A DNA stretch of 19,585 nt from Bacteroidales bacterium UBA1725 (GTDB lineage: Bacteria; Bacteroidota; Bacteroidia; Bacteroidales; UBA932): assembly GCA_002315815.1 (NCBI GenBank), contig DCIN01000062.1, positions 1 to 19,585 on the forward strand, in the 5' to 3' direction. Of this stretch, positions 1 through 5,657 are shown piece after piece (within the stretch, counting starts at the first letter, position 1; each line of letters starts with the position of its first letter). The notes below the pieces were generated by a model. That model did no database searches. It was not told the origin of the DNA and was given only the letters and a program-made list of their open reading frames with translations. The position numbers and the translations under genes are program-made.

Positions 1-34
1 TTAACTACTGATTCGAATTAATAATTCAGTGATA

Positions 35-84
35 TTGGTGAATCTCAAGAAATAACTATTTGGTGAATCTCAAGAAATAACTAT
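35..84. repeat. Perfect 25-bp tandem duplication over the degV start
   Basis: Bases 35-59 and 60-84 are identical 25-mers (starting ttggtgaatctc, ending aataactat). The second copy ends on the A and T of the degV start codon at 83. The first copy ends in ATT where the second has ATG, so only the second can initiate. The whole translation-initiation region of the downstream gene is therefore duplicated. No Shine-Dalgarno sequence or TAnnTTTG promoter box is visible in either copy. Bases 1-34 hold nothing else I can support. Confidence 0.95.
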
Positions 85-952
85 GTGGACATTTTTTACA
101 GACACTGACACGGATATGACTCCGGAAGTCGCCGCAGAATACGGGTACAAGCTTATCAGTATGCCATACAGCGTGGATGCCGGGACCGTATATCCTTACA
201 TCGATTTCAAGACATTCGATTCTTCTGCCTTCTATGATTCCCTGCGGGATGGTGTCATTCCCACTACAAGTGCAATAAGCACAGAAAGGTATATTGAATA
301 CTTCGAACCGGAGTTTGCCGCCGGGAATGACATTTTCTATATCCATTTCTCGGCTGCGATGACCATCACCTTCGACAATATGCATCAGGCCCTTGCCCTG
401 CTTGAGAAAAAGTATCCGGAGCGCCGCTTTCTTGAACTCGACACCAAAGGCATAACAATAATCAGTTATCTGATAGCCCGTGAGGCCGGGGATTTGCTTA
501 AAGCCGGCAAAACTCCCGACGAGGTCGTGGAGTGGGGCAGGACAGAGGTGCAACATTATTGTCAATACTTCTTCGCCGATGACCTCAAATTTTTCCGTCG
601 CAGCGGGCGCGTGGGAGGTCTTGCCGCCACTATGGGAGGTCTTATTGGAATACGTCCCATCATCCATATGAGTGCCGAGGGCAAGATGGAGAGCATCGGT
701 AAGGAAAAGGGAAGGGCAAATGCGATGGACAGGCTTGTCGCATTCGTGGAGGAGATGGGCGAAGATGTCTGCTCCCATCGCTTCATCATCGGACATACCG
801 ACGCCCCCGAGCTTGCAGCCGGTCTCGGAGCACAGCTCAAGGAAAAATACGGCGATGCCCTAAAGATAGAGTATGTGGTGACAAATCCCACTGCCGGCAG
901 TCATTGCGGTCCCAACGGTGTGGGACTGGCATTTCACTCAAAAGGAAGGTAG
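83..952 (+). CDS. DegV family fatty-acid-binding protein
   Basis: The 289-residue protein has the two-domain DegV layout at the family's usual length. The N-terminal aspartates (TDTDTDMTP, residues 7-14) are in place. The lipid-head-contacting segments are PTTSAIS (60-66) and FSAAMT (89-94). The long conserved stretch around residues 168-214 includes DLKFFRRSGRVGG, GLIGIRPII and KEKGRANAM. The C-terminal signature TNPTAGSHCGPNGVG spans 267-281. DegV proteins bind a single fatty acid; in Firmicutes, FakB-type members deliver it to the FakA kinase. No fakA-like gene is visible here, so donation to FakA is unproven. The start at 83 is the first ATG in frame and leads directly into the conserved fold. 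The stop is 3 bp from the next gene, so translation is probably coupled. Confidence 0.9.
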   Translation: MWTFFTDTDTDMTPEVAAEYGYKLISMPYSVDAGTVYPYIDFKTFDSSAFYDSLRDGVIPTTSAISTERYIEYFEPEFAAGNDIFYIHFSAAMTITFDNMHQALALLEKKYPERRFLELDTKGITIISYLIAREAGDLLKAGKTPDEVVEWGRTEVQHYCQYFFADDLKFFRRSGRVGGLAATMGGLIGIRPIIHMSAEGKMESIGKEKGRANAMDRLVAFVEEMGEDVCSHRFIIGHTDAPELAAGLGAQLKEKYGDALKIEYVVTNPTAGSHCGPNGVGLAFHSKGR

Positions 953-955
953 AAA

Positions 956-2083
956 ATGATTGAAGTCAAGGAAGTTATCAAACGCTCACAGCAAAAGGAG
1001 TTTCTCGAATTCCCCAACAAGCTCTACAAGGGTTGTCCATATTATGTTCCGCCCCTTTATCTGGACGAAGCCAAGATATTCCGTAAGGATTATGTCTATT
1101 ATGACACCTGTGAGGCGGTGTATTTCAACGCATACAGGGACGGAAAGATGGCAGGCCGCATAAGCGGCATCATCCAGAGGGCGGCGAACGAGAAATGGGG
1201 CAGCAAACGGGTGCGCTTCACGCGCTTTGATGTTGTCGAAGACTTTGAGGTCGCCCGTGCACTTTTCGACGCTGTCGAAGCTTGGGCAAAGGAACGTGGG
1301 ATGGAGGAGGTCTGCGGCCCTCTCGGTTTTTCGGATTTCGAGCGCGAAGGTATGCTTACCTATGGCTTTGATCAGATGTCCACATTCGAGGAAGCCTACA
1401 ATTATCCCTATTATCCCGAATTCATAGAAAGACTGGGCTTTGTGAAGGAGATGGGATGGACCGAGTGTCAGGTCCGTGCCCCGAAGAATCCCGAGGATCT
1501 TGAAGAGATGCAGAAGATGTCCGATTTCGTCCTCCGACGTTATCGTCTCCGCATCGGAGAAGCTACAAGCGGAAAGGATTTTCTGCGCCGCTATGCTGAC
1601 GGTTTCTTTGAGATTGTGGACAAGGCCTACGAAAAACTCTATGGCACGGTGCCTTTTACGGAAAGGATGAAGAAAATGGCTATGGACAATTTCGCCCTCA
1701 TCATAGACAACCGTTTCGCCATAGTAATTCTGGATGAGAATGACAAGGTTGTGGCTATGGGTATCTGCTTCCCCTGCATAGCGGCTCCGATGCAGATAGC
1801 CGGAGGACATCTGACACCCAAGGCGCTGTTGCGTACCATTCGTGCCATAAAGCATCCCGATGTGATTGACCTTGGTCTGATAGGGGTGGAGCCGGAATAT
1901 CTCAACAGGGGAGTTTCGGTGGTAATAGCCAATCAACTGGCTCGTATGCTTCAGGATTCCTCTATCAGATATGCTGACACCAATCTGAATCTGGAGGACA
2001 ATGCGGCTATATCCAATCTCTGGAAACGCTTCGACAGTACGCTCAACAAGCGCCGCAGTTCCTATGTAAAGAAACTCGTATGA
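956..2083 (+). CDS. GNAT-like N-acetyltransferase family protein
   Basis: This 375-residue protein resembles a family usually annotated as N-acetyltransferase or hypothetical. The N-terminal half carries FPNKLYKGCPYYVPPLY (19-35) and the conserved CGPLGFSDFEREGML (120-134). The C-terminal half looks like a GNAT fold. LGLIGVEPEYLNRGVSVV (306-323) fits the acetyl-CoA-binding V.P.y.g.G loop, and TNLNLEDNAAISNLWKRF (342-359) fits the terminal helix. The substrate is unknown. An AAAGGAAGG stretch at the end of degV lies just upstream of the ATG and can act as a Shine-Dalgarno sequence, which is notable in a phylum that rarely uses one. Its place between degV and plsX suggests a lipid-related role, but that is inference. 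The GNAT assignment is by pattern and could be wrong in detail. Confidence 0.75.
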   Translation: MIEVKEVIKRSQQKEFLEFPNKLYKGCPYYVPPLYLDEAKIFRKDYVYYDTCEAVYFNAYRDGKMAGRISGIIQRAANEKWGSKRVRFTRFDVVEDFEVARALFDAVEAWAKERGMEEVCGPLGFSDFEREGMLTYGFDQMSTFEEAYNYPYYPEFIERLGFVKEMGWTECQVRAPKNPEDLEEMQKMSDFVLRRYRLRIGEATSGKDFLRRYADGFFEIVDKAYEKLYGTVPFTERMKKMAMDNFALIIDNRFAIVILDENDKVVAMGICFPCIAAPMQIAGGHLTPKALLRTIRAIKHPDVIDLGLIGVEPEYLNRGVSVVIANQLARMLQDSSIRYADTNLNLEDNAAISNLWKRFDSTLNKRRSSYVKKLV

Positions 2084-2095
2084 CATTGGACCCCT

Positions 2096-3112
2096 ATGAT
2101 TAAAATTGCAGTTGACTGCTTCGGAGGAGACCACAGTCCCGAAGCCAATATTGACGGAGCGCTTGCTTCTCTGGAGGTTTTCCCCGATTTGAAAATCATA
2201 CTCTCCGGAGACGCTCCGGTTCTGGAGAAGTCACTTTCGGCCCGTGCCTGTCCGCGCGAGAGGATAGAGATTCTTCACGCCCCCGAGGTGATAGGCTGTG
2301 ATGAGAAGCCTACCGATGTCATCCGCCTCAAGAAAGAGAGCTCGATGATTAAGGCTATCAGACTGCTTCGTGACGATGATACTGTGTCAGCTATGGTCAG
2401 CACTGGATCCACGGGAGCTCTGGTTGCCGGAGTGCTTACAAGACTCGGGGTTCTGGAGGGAGTCATCAGGCCTGCTTTCTGTCCTCTTCTACCCACAATG
2501 AAAGGGGGAATCGTAGGAATATGCGACAGCGGGGCCAATGTTGAGGTCACTCCTGCTCATCTGAAACAGTTCGCGATTATGGCCTCCCTATATCTGGAGA
2601 ATGTCTATGGCGTTCAGAAGCCCCGAACAGCCCTTCTGAATGTAGGAAAGGAGGCTGAGAAAGGAGACAGCATACGTCGGGACGCATACGCGATTCTCTC
2701 GAATCTTCCCTGCATCAATTTTGTCGGGAATATGGAGAGCCGCGACCTTCTGTCCGGTGCCTACGATGTGGTGGTATGTGACGGCTTCTCCGGCAATGTC
2801 CTTGTCAAGACCACGGAAGGAACCGCCCTGGAACTGCTTATGAAGGTGAAGGAGAGCATCTTATCCCGAAATATCTACAAGATTGGGGCTCTGTTCCAGA
2901 AAAGGATGTTCCGGGACTTGAAGGAGATGATGAATTATCAGAACTATGGCGGAAGCGTACTTTTGGGCTGTTCCAAGACTGTTGTCAAAGGGCACGGGAG
3001 CAGCAAGGCGGTGGCCGTGCAGAAATGTATTGAGCAAGCGTACAGGATGGAGGCCGGAGGTCTCAATTCCAAAATCATTTCTGCTCTCGACAAGTATGAT
3101 CATTATCAATAG
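2096..3112 (+). CDS. plsX: Phosphate acyltransferase PlsX
   Basis: PlsX is a peripheral membrane enzyme that converts acyl-ACP plus phosphate to acyl-phosphate, the donor for PlsY in phospholipid synthesis. The 338 residues match the usual length. Recognisable segments are VDCFGGDHSPEANIDGAL (6-23), VSTGSTGALVAG (101-112), GICDSGANVE (141-150), NVGKEAEKGD (182-191), VCDGFSGNVLVKTTEG (227-242) and VVKGHGSSKA (296-305). The opening motif and the YQNYGGSVLLG segment (281-291) look clostridial to me rather than Bacteroidales, judged from memory. It starts 12 bp after the GNAT-like gene and is followed by an ACP gene, so product and carrier are co-transcribed. No rpmF or fabH, the usual Bacteroidales partners, is present nearby. 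Confidence 0.93.
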   Translation: MIKIAVDCFGGDHSPEANIDGALASLEVFPDLKIILSGDAPVLEKSLSARACPRERIEILHAPEVIGCDEKPTDVIRLKKESSMIKAIRLLRDDDTVSAMVSTGSTGALVAGVLTRLGVLEGVIRPAFCPLLPTMKGGIVGICDSGANVEVTPAHLKQFAIMASLYLENVYGVQKPRTALLNVGKEAEKGDSIRRDAYAILSNLPCINFVGNMESRDLLSGAYDVVVCDGFSGNVLVKTTEGTALELLMKVKESILSRNIYKIGALFQKRMFRDLKEMMNYQNYGGSVLLGCSKTVVKGHGSSKAVAVQKCIEQAYRMEAGGLNSKIISALDKYDHYQ

Positions 3113-3143
3113 ATGGACTTTGACATCAATAGATAACCTTTGA
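3105..3143. repeat. Imperfect 20-bp tandem repeat over the plsX stop codon
   Basis: Bases 3105-3123 and 3125-3143 are 19-mers matching at 16 of 19 positions (atcaatagatggactttga and atcaatagataacctttga). The first copy contains the TAG stop of plsX (3110-3112), so the repeat duplicates the stop-codon region into the plsX-acp spacer. No promoter box is evident in the spacer. Confidence 0.8.
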
Positions 3144-3156
3144 AAAATGCAAGAAT

Positions 3157-3390
3157 ATGTTTGATGAAGTACAGAAAATCCTGGCAAGGCAGTTGCGCAT
3201 AGATCCATCGGTGATACATCCCGAGTCCCGTATCAAAGAAGATCTCGGAGCTGATTCTCTCAATATCCTCCAGCTCCTGATGAAGATGGAGGACGACTAC
3301 GGCATTATGATTCCGGACGAGAAACTTGCCGGATTCAATACCGTCGCCGATGTTGTCAGCTATCTCGATTCGCAGAAAGAGAACCAGTAG
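3157..3390 (+). CDS. acpP: Acyl carrier protein
   Basis: This 77-residue acidic protein has the ACP four-helix pattern. The phosphopantetheine attachment site is Ser34 in LGADSLNILQLL (30-41), followed by the acidic recognition helix and the DDYGIMIPDEKL segment (48-59). It would carry acyl chains as 4'-phosphopantetheine thioesters. It lies 44 bp after plsX, which uses acyl-ACP as substrate. Bacteroidales usually encode the housekeeping ACP next to fabF, so this may be a second, dedicated ACP; only the rest of the genome can settle that. The symbol acpP is given by family and not as a claim that this is the sole essential copy. Confidence 0.93.
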   Translation: MFDEVQKILARQLRIDPSVIHPESRIKEDLGADSLNILQLLMKMEDDYGIMIPDEKLAGFNTVADVVSYLDSQKENQ

Positions 3391-3400
3391 GCTTTCCTAT

Positions 3401-3413
3401 TGACAAATTGTCA
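3401..3413. repeat. Short perfect inverted repeat after acp
   Basis: TGACAA-A-TTGTCA is a 13-base perfect palindrome with a single central base, 11 bp after the acp stop. It could be a dimeric regulator site or chance. The stronger hairpin immediately downstream is the likelier transcription end. Confidence 0.4.
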
Positions 3414-3431
3414 CTGGAACAGCTTTTGCTC

Positions 3432-3467
3432 CGCATCGTTTCCGGGTTTCCCGCCGGAGACGGTGCG
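3432..3467 (+). terminator. 14-bp stem-loop between acp and htpG
   Basis: Bases 3432-3445 pair with 3454-3467 over 14 base pairs, including two G-U pairs, around an 8-base loop (gtttcccg). The sides are cgcatcgtttccgg and ccggagacggtgcg. There is no long T-run after it, only TTGAATATTTGA, so it is either a Bacteroidota-style terminator for the degV-acp operon or a structured element that partly insulates htpG. Its position before the likely htpG -7 box favours termination. Confidence 0.55.
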
Positions 3468-3478
3468 TTGAATATTTG
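3447..3478 (+). promoter_or_regulatory. Candidate htpG promoter (near consensus)
   Basis: AATATTTG at 3471-3478 has one mismatch to the Bacteroidota -7 box TAnnTTTG. TTTC at 3447-3450 has one mismatch to the -33 TTTG, with a 20-bp spacer. The htpG ATG is 17 bp downstream of the -7 box. The upstream part overlaps the terminator-like hairpin. No CIRCE-type heat-shock inverted repeat is visible. Confidence 0.35.
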
Positions 3479-3495
3479 ACAACAATAATATAAAT

Positions 3496-5352
3496 ATGGA
3501 AAAGAACACACTCAAGGGCAGAATCGGCGTTACGACCGAGAATATCTTCCCTGTCATCAAGCAATTCCTTTACAGTGATCACGAAATCTTCCTCCGCGAG
3601 CTTGTCGCCAATGCGGTGGATGCCACACAGAAGCTCAAGACTCTGGCTTCCAACGGTGAGTTCAAGGGTGAACTCGGCGACCTCAAGGTCAGCGTCGAAC
3701 TGGACGAGACTGCAAAGACTCTCAAGATTATTGACCGCGGCATTGGTATGACCTCCGACGAACTTGACCGTTACATCAATCAGATTGCCTTCTCCAGTGC
3801 CGGTGAATTTCTTGAGAAATACAAGGATCAGAACATCATCGGTCATTTCGGACTGGGATTCTATTCGGCATTTATGGTCGCCTCCAATGTGACTATAGAG
3901 ACATTGAGTTGGCAGGAAGGAGCGAAAGGAGTCAGGTGGAGCTGTGACGGCAGTCCCGAATACTCTATGGAGGAATGTGACAGACAGGACAGAGGTACTG
4001 TCATAACTCTCCAGCTCGATGACGATTCGGCTGAGTTCGCACAAAAGTCCAGAATATCCCAGATGCTTGGCAAATACTGCAAGTTTATGCCCGTACCGGT
4101 TGTCTTCGGCAAAAAGACCGAATGGAAGGACGGCAAATCTGTGGATACAGACCAGGACAATGTCATCAACGGCATCGAACCGATCTGGACCAAGTCTCCT
4201 TCGGAGCTCAAGGACGAGGATTACAAGAATTTCTACAAGGCCCTCTATCCCTTCGAAGAGGAACCGATGTTCTGGATACACCTCAATGTGGACTATCCCT
4301 TCAACCTTACGGGAGTCCTGTACTTCCCCAAGATCAAGGAGCGGATGGCCATCGACAAGAACAAGATACAGCTCTACTGCAACCAGATGTTCGTGACGGA
4401 CCACGTTGATAACATCGTCCCCGAGTTCCTCACTCTCCTGCACGGAGTGATAGATTCTCCCGATATTCCGCTGAATGTGAGCCGCAGCTACCTTCAGAGC
4501 GATTCCAACGTCAAGAAAATCAGTACTTACATAACCAAAAAGGTGGCGGATCGTCTGGAGGAGATATTTGCTGAGCAGCGTTCCGACTTCGAATCCAAGT
4601 GGGACAACATCAAGCTCTTCATAGAGTATGGGATGCTGAGTGACGAGAAATTCTGCGAGCGGGCTATGAAATTCGCCCTTCTTAAGAACACGGACGGTCA
4701 TTTCTTCAGTATCGACGATTATCGCAAGGCTGTTGAGGGTGAGCAGACGGACAAGGACAATAATCTGGTTTGCCTCTATGCTACAGATGTGCAGGCGCAG
4801 TACGGATGGATAGAAACTGCAAAGAACAAGGGCTATGATGTTCTTCTGATGGACTGCGAACTTGATTCCCATTTCGTCAATCTTCTCGAGAGCAAGATGG
4901 ATCACACCCGCTTCGCACGTGTGGACAGCGACTGCATTGATTCTCTCATACTCAAGGAAGAGAAAATCAAGCCCGAGATGAGTGACGATGACAAAAAGGT
5001 CCTCGAGGAACTATTCAAGACTGTCCTGCCCGAAGGCAACGACTATCAGGTGGAAGCAGAGAATTTGGGCGAGACCTCAGATCCCGTTCTGATAACCCGC
5101 AACGAGTTTATGCGCCGCTATCGCGAAATGAGTGCTTTAGGCGGAGGAATGAATTTTTACGGCACTATGCCCGAATCCTATTGCATCAAGGTGAATATGG
5201 AGAACCCTCTGATAGCCAGAATCTGGGCGGATCGTGAGAATACCTCAGAGCTTCTGCATCAGGTTGTGGACCTTGCGCTTCTGAGCAATGGAATGCTCAA
5301 GGGAAAAGCTCTTTCCGACTTTATTTCACGCAGTCGTGAACTCTTGAAATAG
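3496..5352 (+). CDS. htpG: Hsp90-family molecular chaperone HtpG
   Basis: HtpG is a cytosolic ATP-dependent homodimeric chaperone. The 618 residues cover the full three-domain Hsp90 layout. The N-terminal GHKL ATPase has FLRELVANAVDATQKL (32-47; Glu35 is the expected catalytic base, Asn39 the magnesium ligand), DRGIGMT (80-86) and GHFGLGFYSAF (116-126). The middle domain includes the client and gamma-phosphate-sensing region with PLNVSRSYLQ. The C-terminal domain ends in a helical dimerisation segment, with no extension. The TTENIFPVIKQFLYSDHEIF opening is typical of Bacteroidota HtpG as I remember it. It is flanked by hairpins on both sides, so it is probably transcribed alone. The stop codon lies inside a 15-bp tandem repeat. 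Confidence 0.97.
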   Translation: MEKNTLKGRIGVTTENIFPVIKQFLYSDHEIFLRELVANAVDATQKLKTLASNGEFKGELGDLKVSVELDETAKTLKIIDRGIGMTSDELDRYINQIAFSSAGEFLEKYKDQNIIGHFGLGFYSAFMVASNVTIETLSWQEGAKGVRWSCDGSPEYSMEECDRQDRGTVITLQLDDDSAEFAQKSRISQMLGKYCKFMPVPVVFGKKTEWKDGKSVDTDQDNVINGIEPIWTKSPSELKDEDYKNFYKALYPFEEEPMFWIHLNVDYPFNLTGVLYFPKIKERMAIDKNKIQLYCNQMFVTDHVDNIVPEFLTLLHGVIDSPDIPLNVSRSYLQSDSNVKKISTYITKKVADRLEEIFAEQRSDFESKWDNIKLFIEYGMLSDEKFCERAMKFALLKNTDGHFFSIDDYRKAVEGEQTDKDNNLVCLYATDVQAQYGWIETAKNKGYDVLLMDCELDSHFVNLLESKMDHTRFARVDSDCIDSLILKEEKIKPEMSDDDKKVLEELFKTVLPEGNDYQVEAENLGETSDPVLITRNEFMRRYREMSALGGGMNFYGTMPESYCIKVNMENPLIARIWADRENTSELLHQVVDLALLSNGMLKGKALSDFISRSRELLK

Positions 5353-5440
5353 AGGTCCTTGAAATAGAGGTCCTTGAAATAGAAGCCCTTGTAACAGGAG
5401 CCCTGTTACAAGGGCCCTGTTACAAGGGTACCCTTGAAAC
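5344..5440. repeat. 15-bp tandem repeat with inverted continuation at the htpG stop
   Basis: TTGAAATAGAGGTCC occurs exactly at 5344-5358 and 5359-5373. Diverged 15-base copies follow at 5374-5388 (2 changes) and 5389-5403. The first copy contains the last two sense codons and the TAG of htpG, so the stop codon is multiplied in frame. The array then turns into inverted units. Bases 5385-5398 pair perfectly with 5402-5415 (14 bp, 3-base loop agc). The 3' arm unit CCTGTTACAAGGG recurs at 5416-5428, allowing a mutually exclusive hairpin. CAAGGGTACCCTTG at 5423-5436 is a 14-bp perfect palindrome. Confidence 0.9.
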
Positions 5441-5490
5441 ACAAAGAAGGCGGCTGAAAAGTCAAAAGACTTGCAGTCGCCTTCTTTGTG
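5440..5490. terminator. Bidirectional terminator between htpG and tRNA-Phe
   Basis: Bases 5440-5456 pair with 5474-5490 over 17 positions, with a single G-T wobble. The apex adds a 5-bp stem AAGTC/GACTT around an AAAA loop. The stem is A-rich on one side and T-rich on the other (aaagaagg, ccttcttt), so it can end transcription of htpG on the plus strand and of the convergent tRNA on the minus strand. The right arm includes the discriminator base and the last acceptor-stem base of the tRNA gene. Confidence 0.8.
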
Positions 5491-5561
5491 GTGCTGACGG
5501 GAGTTGAACCAGTGACACATGGATTTTCAGTCCATTGCTCTACCAGCTGAGCTACAGCACC
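5489..5561 (-). tRNA. tRNA-Phe (anticodon GAA)
   Basis: On the minus strand, a 73-base cloverleaf reads with acceptor arm GGTGCTG/CAGCACC, D-arm GCTCAGCTGGTAGAGC, anticodon stem ATGGA/TCCAT around the loop CTGAAAA (anticodon GAA) and T-loop GGTTCAACTCC. The discriminator is A. The next bases are CAA, so the terminal CCA is not encoded and must be added after transcription. The gene has its own promoter and ends directly in a strong hairpin. Confidence 0.96.
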
Positions 5562-5564
5562 GTT

Positions 5565-5622
5565 TGGGACTGCAAAGATATACATAATTCGCGAATCCGC
5601 AAATTTTTCTCTTGCAGTCCCA
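5565..5622. repeat. 11-bp inverted repeat flanking the tRNA-Phe promoter
   Basis: TGGGACTGCAA at 5565-5575 and its exact reverse complement TTGCAGTCCCA at 5612-5622 enclose 36 bases containing the -33 box and most of the -7 box. The arms are too far apart for a terminator. The stretch from the end of the hydrolase gene to the tRNA (5562-5657) holds nothing else except this promoter. Confidence 0.7.
5573..5603 (-). promoter_or_regulatory. Promoter of tRNA-Phe
   Basis: On the minus strand, TTTG (5600-5603) is followed after exactly 19 bases by TATCTTTG (5573-5580), a full match to the Bacteroidota consensus TTTG-N19-TAnnTTTG. The tRNA 5' end is 11 bases downstream of the -7 box. The spacer contains a 10-bp palindrome ATTCGCGAAT at 5587-5596. 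An 11-bp inverted repeat (5565-5575 and 5612-5622) flanks the whole promoter. Confidence 0.85.
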
Positions 5623-5657
5623 CTGTTTTTCTACATTTTATTTTTTAAGAGGTTCAC

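Noticed and set aside
986..2134. Minus-strand open frame (382 codons) opposite the GNAT-like gene
   Set aside because: Composition is His/Leu/Ile-rich without motifs, as expected of an antisense frame. The plus-strand gene has conserved segments and operon spacing.
3397..4905. Long minus-strand open frame (502 codons) opposite htpG
   Set aside because: It is the antisense shadow of htpG codon bias. The protein has no recognisable motifs and htpG on the other strand is unambiguous.
5344..5440. CRISPR-like array
   Set aside because: Units are adjacent 15-mers with no unique spacers and no cas genes are nearby.
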